The notes under the pieces are model-generated. The model saw nothing but the letters and a program-made list of their open reading frames with translations. It was not told the DNA's origin and did no database searches. Of a stretch of DNA of 64,000 nucleotides, positions 16,231-25,250 are shown one piece after another. The stretch is from contig NZ_SOFP01000009.1 of NCBI RefSeq assembly GCF_004402785.1, positions 62,001 through 126,000 on the forward strand. Direction: 5' to 3'. This stretch comes from Cryobacterium algoritolerans (GTDB taxonomy: Bacteria; Actinomycetota; Actinomycetes; Actinomycetales; Microbacteriaceae). Both the position numbers and the translations under genes were made by a program. How positions within the stretch are numbered: the first letter of the stretch is position 1; each line of letters begins with the position of its first letter.

Positions 16231-17166
16231 ATGGTCACTACCGCTCCCACCACGACCGACGCCCACACCAGCGGGAACCTGCCCGTCCCCGTCGCCATGA
16301 CCAAACGACCGTTCAGCTTCCGCCGGTGGTTCCGCGACACGGGCTGGCGACACCTCATCGGCGTGATCATGGCGATCTTCGCCGTGTTTCCCCTCCTCTA
16401 CGTGCTCAGCGCCTCATTCAACCCGGGTGGCTCCCTCGTGGGCTCGAATGCCCTCTTCACGAAGATCGATCTGCAGAACTACGTAAACCTGTTCACGAAT
16501 CCGGACCAGCCGTTTGCGATGTGGTTCCTGAATACGATTCTCATCGGGGTGGTCACCTCGGTCAGCACCGTTTTCCTGGGTGCCCTGGCCGCATATGCCT
16601 TCTCGCGGATGCGTTTCCGTGGGCGCCGCGCCGGGCTCCTCTCGCTCATGCTGATCCAGATGTTCCCCCAATACCTGGCAGTCGTCGCGATCTTCTTGCT
16701 CTTGTCCGCCATCTCCAACGTGTTCCCGATCCTCGGCCTCGGCAGCCAGCTGGGCCTGATCCTCGTCTACCTGGGTGGGGCGCTGGGTGTCAACACGTAC
16801 CTCATGTACGGCTTCTTCAGCACGGTCCCGGTCTCGATCGACGAAGCAGCCAAGCTCGACGGCGCGAGCCACGTGCAGATCTTCTTCACGATCATCCTGC
16901 GCCTGGTCGCGCCGATCCTCGCGGTGGTTGGTCTCCTGTCGTTCATCGCGACGACCGGGGAATACGTCATCGCGAGCATCGTGCTGACCGACCCGAGCAC
17001 CCAGACGCTGGCTGTGGGGCTGTACTCGTTCGTGTCGCAGGCGTTCTCGAACAACTGGAGTATCTTCGCTGCGGGCGCCGTGCTGGCGGCCGTGCCGGTC
17101 ATGGCGGTGTTCCTCGCCCTGCAGAAATACATCGTAGGCGGGCTGATCTCCGGATCCGTGAAGTAG
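16231..17166 (+). CDS. malG: Sugar ABC transporter permease, MalG type
   Basis: Start ATG 16231, one base after the malF stop codon, gives 311 residues; GAGGAG at the end of malF is the ribosome site. Six spans are predicted, with the EAA loop VPVSIDEAAKLDGASHVQIF before the fifth. MalG is the partner of MalF in the type I importer; spacing indicates translational coupling and equimolar production. Confidence 0.88.
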   Translation: MVTTAPTTTDAHTSGNLPVPVAMTKRPFSFRRWFRDTGWRHLIGVIMAIFAVFPLLYVLSASFNPGGSLVGSNALFTKIDLQNYVNLFTNPDQPFAMWFLNTILIGVVTSVSTVFLGALAAYAFSRMRFRGRRAGLLSLMLIQMFPQYLAVVAIFLLLSAISNVFPILGLGSQLGLILVYLGGALGVNTYLMYGFFSTVPVSIDEAAKLDGASHVQIFFTIILRLVAPILAVVGLLSFIATTGEYVIASIVLTDPSTQTLAVGLYSFVSQAFSNNWSIFAAGAVLAAVPVMAVFLALQKYIVGGLISGSVK

Positions 17167-17172
17167 TACGGC

Positions 17173-19044
17173 ATGCGCGCGCAGGACGAGTCTCCGCGTC
17201 TGCTGCCCCACCACGACGGCTCTCCGCTCCACGTCTCCACGCCGAACCCTGGGTTGGGCGAGAGCGTCAGGGTGCGGTTGCGCGTCCCGGAGTCGTTCGG
17301 AACCGTGGCGACCGTCTACGCCAGGTCCAACCCCGATAAGGAGCCGAGATTCGACGCGGCCCGGCTCCTCGGCACCGCGGACGGCTGGCAGTGGTGGGAA
17401 GCGGCGATCCTGGTGGAAAACCCGGTGCACGGCTACCGGTTCCTGATCGACCTGGACGACGGGACCCACTGGTGGCTGAACGCCACCGGCCTGTCCTGCA
17501 TCGAGACCCTTGACACCGAGGACTTCAAGCTGCTCGCCTACCCGGCGGCGCCCGACTGGGCCACCTCCAGCGTGATCTACCAGATCTTCCCCGACCGGTT
17601 CGGGCGCTCCCCGGCCGCCGACGCCAGGGAAACTCCCGAGTGGGCCAGCCCCGCGAACTGGGACGACCCGGTAGATCAGGTCGGCCCAGGTCGCTCACAC
17701 CAGTTCTACGGCGGCGACCTCGACGGCATCATCCTGCACCTCGACCACCTGCAGCGGCTCGGCGTCACACTGCTCTATCTCACTCCGGTCTTCCCGGCCG
17801 GGTCGAACCACCGCTACGACGCCTCCAGCTTCGGCGAGGTCGACGAGGCGCTCGGCGGCGACGCCGCGCTGGTGCGACTGGTCGAGGCCGCCCACGACCG
17901 GGGATTCAAGGTGATCGGCGACCTGACCTCCAACCACTCCGGCGACCGACACGAGTGGTTCAGGGCAGCGCATTTCGCCCCGGATGCCGCCGAGAGCTCC
18001 TTCTACTACTGGCTCGACGCCGAGCACGGCACCTACACCTCCTGGTTCGGCGTGCCGACCCTGCCCAAGTTCAACTGGTCATCCGCCGAGCTTCGCAGCC
18101 GCTTCATCGAGGGGGAGGGTTCCGTGGTCGCAAAGTGGCTACAGGCGCCGTACCACCTGGACGGTTGGCGGATCGACGTGGCCAACATGACCGGCCGCCT
18201 CGCGGGAGAGGACCTGAACGCCGATGTGCGGCAGACCATCCGCCGCACCATGGTCGAGGCCAACCCCGACACGCTCCTGCTGGGGGAGTCGACCAACGAT
18301 GCGTCGGCCGACTTCCAGGGCGACGGCTGGCACGGCGCCATGACCTATACGAACTTCACCCGGCCGCTCTGGAGCTGGCTGTCGCGGCCGGGCAGCCCGT
18401 CCTCGTCGTTCTTCGGCCTGCCGTACGCCACGATCCCGCAGTACGACGGGCGCCAGTTCGTCGCCACTCACCAACGATTCGTCGCCGGCTTCCCGTGGCG
18501 CACCCGGCTGGCCACGATGAATGCCCTCGACACCCACGACACGCCCCGGTTCCGCACCCACGCGATCGACGGTGGGGTGCCGGTGGCCTTTGGAATGTCG
18601 GTGACGCTTCCCGGCATCCCGATGGTCTTCGCCGGCGACGAATTCGACCTGATCGGAGTCGATGGGGAGCACTCCCGTACCCCGATCCCGTGGTCGAGCG
18701 TGGACGAACCGCGGGTTGCGGGCACGATCGACCTCTACTCGGCGCTGATCCACCTGCGCACGGCGCACCCCGCGTTGAGCGAGGGCGGGATGCGCTGGCT
18801 GCACGTGGGCGGCGATGTGCTCGCCTATGTGCGCGAAACCGCGGGGGAATCGGTGCTGCTGGTGGCGGCCCGCGCGGCCGGGGAGGCCGGGATCCCCGGC
18901 TGGGCGGTGGCGGGAGCAGAGGCCGCCACGCGGCTCTTCGGGGACGCCGACCTGAGAGTGGAGGCGGGCGGCATCCGCTTCACTGCGAACGGCCCGTCGT
19001 TCACGGCGTGGGCCCTTCCGGGGGTTCGGGCGCCCGTCGGCTGA
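17173..19044 (+). CDS. GH13 alpha-amylase family enzyme (neopullulanase/maltogenic type)
   Basis: A 623-residue enzyme with an N-terminal beta domain (about 1-125, like CBM34 or the N domain of maltogenic amylases) followed by the GH13 barrel. Catalytic residues are present: DGWRIDVANM (nucleophile Asp), LLLGESTND (acid/base Glu), ALDTHDTPR (third Asp). Region I is DLTSNHSGDRHEWF, a variant of the usual DVVxNH. No signal peptide, so it works inside on imported oligosaccharides. It starts seven bases after malG and is the last gene of the operon. Confidence 0.85.
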   Translation: MRAQDESPRLLPHHDGSPLHVSTPNPGLGESVRVRLRVPESFGTVATVYARSNPDKEPRFDAARLLGTADGWQWWEAAILVENPVHGYRFLIDLDDGTHWWLNATGLSCIETLDTEDFKLLAYPAAPDWATSSVIYQIFPDRFGRSPAADARETPEWASPANWDDPVDQVGPGRSHQFYGGDLDGIILHLDHLQRLGVTLLYLTPVFPAGSNHRYDASSFGEVDEALGGDAALVRLVEAAHDRGFKVIGDLTSNHSGDRHEWFRAAHFAPDAAESSFYYWLDAEHGTYTSWFGVPTLPKFNWSSAELRSRFIEGEGSVVAKWLQAPYHLDGWRIDVANMTGRLAGEDLNADVRQTIRRTMVEANPDTLLLGESTNDASADFQGDGWHGAMTYTNFTRPLWSWLSRPGSPSSSFFGLPYATIPQYDGRQFVATHQRFVAGFPWRTRLATMNALDTHDTPRFRTHAIDGGVPVAFGMSVTLPGIPMVFAGDEFDLIGVDGEHSRTPIPWSSVDEPRVAGTIDLYSALIHLRTAHPALSEGGMRWLHVGGDVLAYVRETAGESVLLVAARAAGEAGIPGWAVAGAEAATRLFGDADLRVEAGGIRFTANGPSFTAWALPGVRAPVG

Positions 19045-19130
19045 GCGCGGTCAACGGGCGTGCGGAGTTGGTGATAATCTTTACCGGTTGCCGAAAAACA
19101 AAGGCTCAGCTTCTGCCCAACGGAAGCTTT

Positions 19131-19202
<72 letters not shown>

Positions 19203-19235
19203 CAGGCTTGGAAGCTCTTGCAGCCGACAGGCCGT

Positions 19236-19312
19236 GGCGGGGTAGCTCAGTTGGTTAGAGCACACGGCTCATAATCGTGGTGTCGCGGGTTCAATTCCCG
19301 CTCCCGCTACCA
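19236..19312 (+). tRNA. tRNA-Met (anticodon CAT)
   Basis: The acceptor GGCGGGG pairs with TCCCGCT (two G-U pairs), the anticodon loop CTCATAA gives CAT, the T stem is GCGGG/CCCGC around TTCAATT, and CCA is encoded. The weak first acceptor pair is G-U rather than the C-A mismatch of an initiator, so elongator is favoured. Its 3' part is duplicated at 27991-28017, marking the site of the neighbouring island. Confidence 0.93.
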
Positions 19313-19320
19313 GAACATAC

Positions 19321-19359
19321 GGCGAAGGCCCGGCATCCAGAGGATGCCGGGCCTTCGCC
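19321..19359. terminator. Long bidirectional terminator after tRNA-Met
   Basis: An 18-bp perfect stem (19321-19338 with 19342-19359, loop AGA; GGCGAAGGCCCGG arm). It ends the tRNA operon and, in the other direction, the leftward UbiB remnant and probably the nuo-like operon. Confidence 0.75.
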
Positions 19360-19363
19360 GCTC

Positions 19364-19435
19364 TCATTTTCTACTGCGTGTCACGATCGAGCCGACGAAC
19401 GCCGAGACCAGCAGAACAACGGATCCGGCGCCCTC
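19364..19435 (-). pseudogene. 3' fragment of a UbiB-family gene (last 22 codons)
   Basis: Reading leftward to the TGA at 19364-19366, the frame gives GAGSVVLLVSAFVGSIVTRS plus Arg-Lys. The intact UbiB gene at 28068 ends GTGSVVLLVSALVDSIVTRS plus Arg-Asn. The two are homologous but not identical, so this fragment is a diverged second copy of the gene end. Beyond 19435 similarity stops. It shows that the island arrived with, or was built from, DNA of the same locus in another lineage. Confidence 0.8.
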
Positions 19436-19525
19436 AATGGTCCATCTCGCACGAGACCAGCGAGGGATGGGTCCCGCTTCCTGATGCTGTGATCGCCGAC
19501 GTGACCGGACGCGCCACAACTCACT

Positions 19526-20956
19526 TCACCCGGAGAGCGGCATACCGAACGCGGCGAGCACGGGACCGGCGGCGATCCCGATGATGAGCACCGCAATCGC
19601 ACCGACGACAGCGGCCCGAGAAGCAGCTGGGTGTCGAGGCGCAGGTGCGCGAACATCCGTCTTACCCCGTGCGAACATCGGTGCGAGCCAGCGGAGGTAG
19701 TAGAACAGGCTCGCGACGGTGTTGATCGCCGCGACGACGACGAGCCAGGCTAGGCCGCCGTCCCATGCCGCGGTGAAGGTGGTGAGCTTGCCGACGAACA
19801 CAGCGGTCGGTGGGGTGCCGACGAGTCCGAGCAGGCTCACGAGGAGAGCTCCAGCGAGCCACGGGTGCGCTGCCGAGGCGCCGCGGTAGTCCTCGATCGA
19901 GCGGCGCGTCGGCAGTGCGGCGATGACCGCGAAGGCGGTGATGTTCGATGCCGTGTAGCCCGCGAGGTAGAGCAGTAGTGACGGCAGGGCGAGATCGGCA
20001 TTGCCCGCAACAGCGACGGGCAGCAGCAGATAGCCCACCTGGCTCACCGTCGACCAACCCAGCAGCCGCCGAACGTCAGTCTGCCAGAAGGCCGCGAGAT
20101 TGCCGAGGGTCATGCTCGCGGTGGCGAGGATGGCGACGAGCAGGGGCCAGTCGACAGCGCCTGGTTCAGCCCCGCGGGGAAGCAGCTCGAAGAAGCGATA
20201 CGCGGCGACGAGCGCACCCAACTTGGGAATCGACGTGAGGAACGCCGCGACCGCGGTCCCGGATGCCTGCGTCGCGTCGGGCACCCAGAAGTGGCCTGGT
20301 ACCCCGCCTGCCTTGAACATGAGCCCGGCCATTACCCCAAGGATTCCGGCGAGGACCGCCGCGGGCGGCGCGGTGCCGAGCGTCGATCGGAGTTCGGAGT
20401 AGGACGTGCTCCCGCCGATCCCGAACAGGATCGTGACGCCGAGCAGCAGCGCGATGCCCATGAGCGCGCCGATCAGGTAGGTCTTGAGGGCGGCCTCGGC
20501 CGCACCGGGCGACCTGCTCATTCCGACCAGGGCATAGAGCGGGACACTCGCGAGCAGATAGCCTGCGGCAAGCACCAGGAGATCGTTGGCTCCCGCCATC
20601 GCGATCGCACCGAGCGCGGAGAGCATCAGGAGAGAGTACGTCTCGCTCTCCCTGGGGCTCCCAGCGAGTTCCTCGGCGCCCAACGCGAGAACGAGGATCG
20701 TGGCGAGCGGGATGATGATCCGAACGGCCCCGGTCGCGACATCCACCGCGAGGCCGCCCTCGAAGATGGTCATCGCGGGGGCGGTCATGCCGATCGCTGC
20801 CGCCCCGGCGGCTAGCAGTAGGGCGGCGATTGCGAGAAACCGCGTCACCACCTGCTGATCGCGGGGAAGGAACGACCCCGAAAGCAGCACGATCACCGCA
20901 CCCGTCAGAACGAGGATCTCCGGCAGTAGCGCGAGGGTATCCCGTTGCATGTTCAC
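19526..20956 (-). CDS. nuoN: NuoN-like antiporter subunit of the reduced complex I-like operon
   Basis: 476 residues from GTG 20956 (ATG 20950 is the alternative), eight bases after nuoM. It has 13-14 predicted spans of the proton_antipo_M family. The key half-channel Lys is kept in FKAGGVPGHFWVPDATQ, matching the NuoN signature FKxGxxPFHxWxPD, with Gly replacing the usual Phe. A second conserved region reads TSIPKLGALVAAYR. It is the last gene of the leftward operon. In complex I, NuoN is the antiporter-like subunit nearest the quinone module; here that module is absent. Confidence 0.85.
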   Translation of the reverse strand: MNMQRDTLALLPEILVLTGAVIVLLSGSFLPRDQQVVTRFLAIAALLLAAGAAAIGMTAPAMTIFEGGLAVDVATGAVRIIIPLATILVLALGAEELAGSPRESETYSLLMLSALGAIAMAGANDLLVLAAGYLLASVPLYALVGMSRSPGAAEAALKTYLIGALMGIALLLGVTILFGIGGSTSYSELRSTLGTAPPAAVLAGILGVMAGLMFKAGGVPGHFWVPDATQASGTAVAAFLTSIPKLGALVAAYRFFELLPRGAEPGAVDWPLLVAILATASMTLGNLAAFWQTDVRRLLGWSTVSQVGYLLLPVAVAGNADLALPSLLLYLAGYTASNITAFAVIAALPTRRSIEDYRGASAAHPWLAGALLVSLLGLVGTPPTAVFVGKLTTFTAAWDGGLAWLVVVAAINTVASLFYYLRWLAPMFARGKTDVRAPAPRHPAASRAAVVGAIAVLIIGIAAGPVLAAFGMPLSG

Positions 20957-20963
20957 GAGGGCG

Positions 20964-22454
20964 CTACCTGCTGACGAGGTCGACGACGACGGATGACGCG
21001 GGCTCGACGACATCCAGCAGGAATCGCGGCACGATCCCGATGATCACGGCGAGGAGCAGGAGGGTTGCGATGGCAAGGATCTCCCACCGGTCGAGGTCGC
21101 GGAATCCGCGGGACAGTCCCCGTGTCTCGCCCGTGAGCATCCGTTGCAGGGCGCGCAGGAACAGCGCGGCAGTGATCAGAATGCCCGGGAGAGCGAGCGC
21201 GGTCCAGGGGACGGGCCCGATGCTGCCCGCGAAGATCTGGAACTCGGCGATGAAACCGCTGAAACCGGGGAGCCCGAGGGAGGCGAACGCCGCGACCGCG
21301 AAGAAGGCGGCGTAGCGCGGCGCCGGGGCCGCGAGTCCGCCGTAGGAGCCGATGTCGTAGCTGCCTGTGCGGTCAAAGAGCACCCCCGCGAGGAGAAAGA
21401 GGGCGCCCGTGATAAGCCCGTGGCTCACCATCTGCACGACGGCGCCGGTGATCGCGACCTCCCTCGCCTGAGCCGCGCTGTCGGTGACGACGCCCGCCGC
21501 GCCGACCGCGAGGATCACGTAGCCCATGTGATTGACCGAGGTGTAGGCGATCATCCGTTTGACGTCGGTCTGGGCGAGCGCGACGAGTGCTCCGTAGAGC
21601 ACCGAGATGATGCCGATCACGACGATGAGCCACGCCCATTCTCGCCAGGCGTCCGGCAGCAGGGGCATGGCGATGCGAACGAAACCGTAGGTGCCCATCT
21701 TGAGCATGATGCTCGCCAGCACGACCGAACCGATCGCCGGAGCATCCGTGTGGGCGGGCGGCAGCCAGGTGTGGAACGGAAAGGTCGGCGTCTTGATCGC
21801 GAGCCCGATGAAGACAGCGGCGAGCACGAGGCCGCCGATGACCGGCTCGTCGCCGAAGGGAGGGGATGCCGCGAGCAGGGCCATGTCGAAGGTCTTCGCC
21901 GCCGAACCCAGGTAGAGGCCGATGAACCCCACGAGCAGCGCCAGCGAGCCGAGGAAGGTGTAGAGGAAGAACTTCAGTGCCGACCGGGCCGCGTTGCCGT
22001 GCCCCCAACCGGCGATCACGAAGTACATGCCGACGATCGAGAGGTCGAAGAACACGAAGAAGAGGATGAGGTCCTGCGCCGCGAAGACACCGAGGCTCGA
22101 CGTCTGGAGGAAGAGGAAGAGGGCAGCCTGCGAGCGGGGCCGGTCGGTGTGGCGTAGCGCGAAGACGGCGCAGACGACGAAGATGAGCGAGGTGAGCGCG
22201 ACGAGCGGCAGCGACAGGCCGTCTACGCCGAGGTGATAGGTGCTGCCGACGTTCGGGATCCACGGCAGCTGCTCCTCGAAGGCCAGGTTCCCCGCACCCG
22301 GGTCGCGGTAGGCCAGCCACATGCCGACCACCAGGACGAGGTCGAGGAGCGTGACGACAAGCCAGATCCAGCGGGCCGCGGCATCCGTGATGCGGGGCAT
22401 CGCTGCGAGCACGATCGCGGCGAGCACGGGGAGGAAGACGACAAGGCTGAGCAT
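20964..22454 (-). CDS. nuoM: NuoM-like antiporter subunit with Glu-to-Asp change
   Basis: A 496-residue, about 14-span protein. The half-channel Lys221 is kept in GLAIKTPTFPFHTWLPPAHT, whose family form is AIKxPxFPFHTWLPDAHTEAP. The essential TM5 Glu (FFxFFE...PMYF in most NuoM) is Asp137 here: LFFVFFDLSIVGMYFVIAGW. The usual LPDAHTEAP has become LPPAHTDAP. The acid is thus conserved in charge but shortened, which may alter coupling. It lies between nuoL and nuoN with short gaps, in canonical order. Confidence 0.88.
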   Translation of the reverse strand: MLSLVVFLPVLAAIVLAAMPRITDAAARWIWLVVTLLDLVLVVGMWLAYRDPGAGNLAFEEQLPWIPNVGSTYHLGVDGLSLPLVALTSLIFVVCAVFALRHTDRPRSQAALFLFLQTSSLGVFAAQDLILFFVFFDLSIVGMYFVIAGWGHGNAARSALKFFLYTFLGSLALLVGFIGLYLGSAAKTFDMALLAASPPFGDEPVIGGLVLAAVFIGLAIKTPTFPFHTWLPPAHTDAPAIGSVVLASIMLKMGTYGFVRIAMPLLPDAWREWAWLIVVIGIISVLYGALVALAQTDVKRMIAYTSVNHMGYVILAVGAAGVVTDSAAQAREVAITGAVVQMVSHGLITGALFLLAGVLFDRTGSYDIGSYGGLAAPAPRYAAFFAVAAFASLGLPGFSGFIAEFQIFAGSIGPVPWTALALPGILITAALFLRALQRMLTGETRGLSRGFRDLDRWEILAIATLLLLAVIIGIVPRFLLDVVEPASSVVVDLVSR

Positions 22455-22457
22455 GGG

Positions 22458-24389
22458 TTACCTCACGAGAAGGATCAGGACGAAGACGGCCGCGACGGCG
22501 ATCGCGATCTGGGCGTAGTACTGGTGGATCTGGCCGGTCTGGGGGCGCCTCGCCAGCGTGCCGAGGCGTCGCAGCTGCCGCGCGAGGCCCTCGACGGCGC
22601 CATCGACGCCCCGGTCGTCGGCGCGCGCCGCGCGCGAACCCGCGAAAGTGCCGGCTCGCGCCGTCGCCTCGACAGCGGCGTCGAGCCGGACGTCGTCGAA
22701 CCGCCCGAGCCGACGTGCGCCGGTAACGCCGCCGCGCGCCAGCCGATGTAGGCCACGGTCGAGGATGCCATCGTCGAATCTTGCGAGCGACTCGCTGAGC
22801 GCGAGCGTCGGTCGAACGAGGACGAGGTGGACGGCCTTCTCCAAACCCAGCCAGTTCGCCGCCCAGGCCGGCTGCGGCAGACCTCTTCGGAGCCCGAACG
22901 CGACGAGGGCGAGCACCGCGAGCGCGAGCACCGCCGAACCGACGAGCTCGAGCATGCCAGGTGTCGCGGTGCCGGTCTCCCCGAGCATCGCCTTCAGCGG
23001 CTGGCTCACCGGGGGCAGCGCCAGGATTCCGAGTAGTGCCGCGCCGGCCGCGAGCGCGATGAGCGGGATGCGTTCCCACCGGCCGATGCGCCGTGTGCCG
23101 GGCTGCTCGGCGTCGTAACCAGCTTCGGTCGCGGCATCCGCTCTCCCCCAGACGAGGAAGAGCACCTTGCCGGAGTAGATCGCGGAGAGCGCCGCCGCGG
23201 TGAGGCCCACGATGTACAACACGGGGTTTGTCTTCAGGGCGACGGCAAGCAGTTCGTCTTTGAGCGCCCAGAGCGACAGCGGCGCGACACCGGCGAGCGA
23301 CAGCGTGCCGACAGTGAACAGCACGCCGACGAGCGGCCACCGCCGAGCGGCGCCGCGGAGCGCCGAAAGCTGTTTGGTGCCGAGGGCGGCGAGCCACGCG
23401 CCCGCGACGAGGAAGAGCAGCGCCTTGGTGGAGGCGTGCGCGACGAGATAGCCCGCACCGCCCGCGATCGATCCGACCCCCGCGGCGAGCACGACGAAGC
23501 CCATTTGGGCCGCGGTCGACGCCGCGAGCAGCTGCTTGAGGTCGCGTTGAGCCACCGCAACCGCTCCGAGCAAGAGCGCGGTGATTGCTCCGATCCACGC
23601 CACGGTCATAGCCGCCCAGCTCGTCGCCTCCAACAGCGGTGCCACGCGGAGGAGCAAGTATCCGCCCATCGCAACCATCGCGGCCGAGTGCAGCAGCGCA
23701 CTGACCGTGCTCGGACCTTCCATCGCGCGTGACAGCCAGGAGCTGAACGGTAGTTGCGCGGCCTTGCCGAGGGCGGCGGTGATGATGCCGGCAGCGATGA
23801 CGTCTCGCCAGGGCGAGGATGCGGCGGACAGGTCGGCGAGCTCCGGCCCTGCACCGCCGATCAGGGCGGCGCCCGCGGCGAGGTAGAGGCCGAGATCGCC
23901 CGCCCTTGTCATAGTGAAGGCGACGAGTCCCGCCTGCACCCGCCGGTCATCCCGCCATTGGAAGCCGATCAGCGCCCAGGACATGGCCCCCATGATCTCC
24001 CAAGCGAACAACAGTGTCGGGAGCGTCGTCGCGGTCACGGTCACCGCGACGGCGGCGGCGAAGACCAGCATGAGGCCGTGAAAGCGTTCCGGTGACTCCG
24101 TTTCCTCAGTGGCCGCAAAGCCCAGCACGAGTAGGGTCACGATCGCGACGGCGGGAAGCACCAAGGCGGAGAGCCCGTCGACAGCCAGCCCAATCGGCGC
24201 GCCGGCGATGAAGGGCATCTCCAGTACGGGGCGGGTGACGGTGACGACCACGGCGAGCGCGGCTGTGACCGTCGCGGCCGTGAGCGAGACCGGGATCGCG
24301 GCTGCGCGTGCACGTGGCCCGACGAGGCAGAGCGAGATTCCGGATGCCGCGGGCAGCAGCACCAGGAGAGCGAGGTAGAGCCCGCTCAT
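22458..24389 (-). CDS. nuoL: NuoL-like antiporter subunit with repeated C-terminal arm
   Basis: Start ATG 24389 overlaps the nuoK stop (ATGA) and gives 643 residues. TM5 Glu is kept (LLFAWEIMGAMSWALIGF) and TM7 Lys is kept (AALGKAAQLPFSSWLSRAME). The C-terminus ends as in NuoL (VDGAVEGLARQLRRLGTLAR, then QTGQIHQYYAQIAI and a final span), consistent with the lateral helix that straps the membrane arm. The lateral part contains three related blocks: LARFDDGILDRGLHRLARG, LGRFDDVRLDAAVEATARA and RADDRGVDGAVEGLARQ. Confidence 0.88.
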   Translation of the reverse strand: MSGLYLALLVLLPAASGISLCLVGPRARAAAIPVSLTAATVTAALAVVVTVTRPVLEMPFIAGAPIGLAVDGLSALVLPAVAIVTLLVLGFAATEETESPERFHGLMLVFAAAVAVTVTATTLPTLLFAWEIMGAMSWALIGFQWRDDRRVQAGLVAFTMTRAGDLGLYLAAGAALIGGAGPELADLSAASSPWRDVIAAGIITAALGKAAQLPFSSWLSRAMEGPSTVSALLHSAAMVAMGGYLLLRVAPLLEATSWAAMTVAWIGAITALLLGAVAVAQRDLKQLLAASTAAQMGFVVLAAGVGSIAGGAGYLVAHASTKALLFLVAGAWLAALGTKQLSALRGAARRWPLVGVLFTVGTLSLAGVAPLSLWALKDELLAVALKTNPVLYIVGLTAAALSAIYSGKVLFLVWGRADAATEAGYDAEQPGTRRIGRWERIPLIALAAGAALLGILALPPVSQPLKAMLGETGTATPGMLELVGSAVLALAVLALVAFGLRRGLPQPAWAANWLGLEKAVHLVLVRPTLALSESLARFDDGILDRGLHRLARGGVTGARRLGRFDDVRLDAAVEATARAGTFAGSRAARADDRGVDGAVEGLARQLRRLGTLARRPQTGQIHQYYAQIAIAVAAVFVLILLVR

Positions 24390-24688
24390 CCGGAGAGGTC
24401 CGTCGCCGAGTCGGTCATGTCTGATCCGCGGGAACGGTGCAGAAGGGTGGCGACGGCGAAGCCCATCGCCATCTCCACCGTCATCGCGGCAATGACGATG
24501 AGCAGCAGCACCTGGCCGTCCGGGGCGGGCGCGAGGAACCACCAGAAGGCGCCGACGGCGAGGATGACCCCGTTCAGCATGAGTTCCAGCCCCATCATGA
24601 CCATCACGATGACCTGTTGAGAGAGGGCGCCGTACAGGCCCACGCTGAAGAGTGCGGCCGCGACCAGAAGAACGGCTTGGAGTGTCAT
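24386..24688 (-). CDS. nuoK: NuoK-like subunit
   Basis: A 100-residue, three-span protein. Both membrane acids needed for proton transfer are present: Glu34 in MGLELMLNGV and Glu71 in MTVEMAMGFAVA. The loop before span 3 keeps DGQVLLL. Its ATG overlaps the nuoJ stop (ATGA) and its stop overlaps the nuoL start (ATGA). The strong conservation argues that ion translocation is still under selection. Confidence 0.88.
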   Translation of the reverse strand: MTLQAVLLVAAALFSVGLYGALSQQVIVMVMMGLELMLNGVILAVGAFWWFLAPAPDGQVLLLIVIAAMTVEMAMGFAVATLLHRSRGSDMTDSATDLSG

Positions 24689-25248
24689 CGGCCGAGCCCT
24701 CCCCGCATCGGATCGGTCGGCGGTCGGCGTTTCAGGTCGTCGCCCCAGCGGTCATAACGCCCGCGCGGGTTGGCGATCACAAGCCCGGCAATGATCGTGG
24801 CGAACAGCACGGGGCTGATGGTGAGCATCGCGAGCATCTTGGGCCCCATGATCGCGTGCCCGAGCGAGGCGGTGAGGTCAGCCGCGGGTGCACCGACGCG
24901 GGCGGGCCACGGGATGAGCAGCGCTCCCGCGGCCAGCAGCACGAAGGTTCCCACCGCCAGAACCGCCGACCCGCGTTTGTTGTGGGTCATGTCCATCGGC
25001 ATGAGGGCCGGATTCATTCCCATATACATCACCATGTATACGACCATGATCGCCATCTCCATGACCATCATGAGAATCGTGATGATGCCGATGTACTCGA
25101 GGCCGACTATCACGAGCATGATTCCGACGGCGATGAACGAGATCGCGAGCGCGTAGGTTGCCCGTGCCATGGAGTCGACCGCGAAGACGGTGGCACCGGA
25201 TGCAACGGCCACGACCGCGAGCGCCCAGAACAGGATGTCGATCAGCAT
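24685..25248 (-). CDS. nuoJ: NuoJ-like subunit with a Met-rich segment
   Basis: 187 residues from ATG 25248, two bases after the nuoH stop, with GGGGAG in the end of nuoH as ribosome site. Five spans are predicted. The third span and following loop (residues 60-87) hold twelve Met residues in 28, including EMAIMVVYMVMYMGMNP and MPMDMTHNK, replacing the usual QIIVYVGAIMVLFLFVVMM type sequence of NuoJ. TM3 of NuoJ is the helix that switches between alpha and pi forms in complex I. Met clusters of this kind can bind Cu(I), but that is only an inference. Confidence 0.82.
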   Translation of the reverse strand: MLIDILFWALAVVAVASGATVFAVDSMARATYALAISFIAVGIMLVIVGLEYIGIITILMMVMEMAIMVVYMVMYMGMNPALMPMDMTHNKRGSAVLAVGTFVLLAAGALLIPWPARVGAPAADLTASLGHAIMGPKMLAMLTISPVLFATIIAGLVIANPRGRYDRWGDDLKRRPPTDPMRGGLGR

Positions 25249-25250
25249 CC

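Larger units (their letters stand above)
19281..19435. repeat. Left flanking direct repeat of the nuo-like island
   Basis: This stretch comprises the tRNA-Met 3' end, the long terminator palindrome and the last 22 codons of a UbiB gene. It aligns at roughly 85% (counted by eye) with 27991-28137, which has the same order. The exact shared core at the tRNA end is the 21-base block at 19296-19316 / 28000-28020. Confidence 0.75.

Noticed and set aside
20291-22157. Long plus-strand frames opposite nuoM/nuoN, rich in Arg/Asp/Glu
   Set aside because: They are antisense shadows of the hydrophobic nuo genes and match no family.
21373-23598. 741-residue minus-strand frame
   Set aside because: It runs across nuoL and nuoM in another frame and is almost pure Arg/Ala/His, as expected of a shadow.
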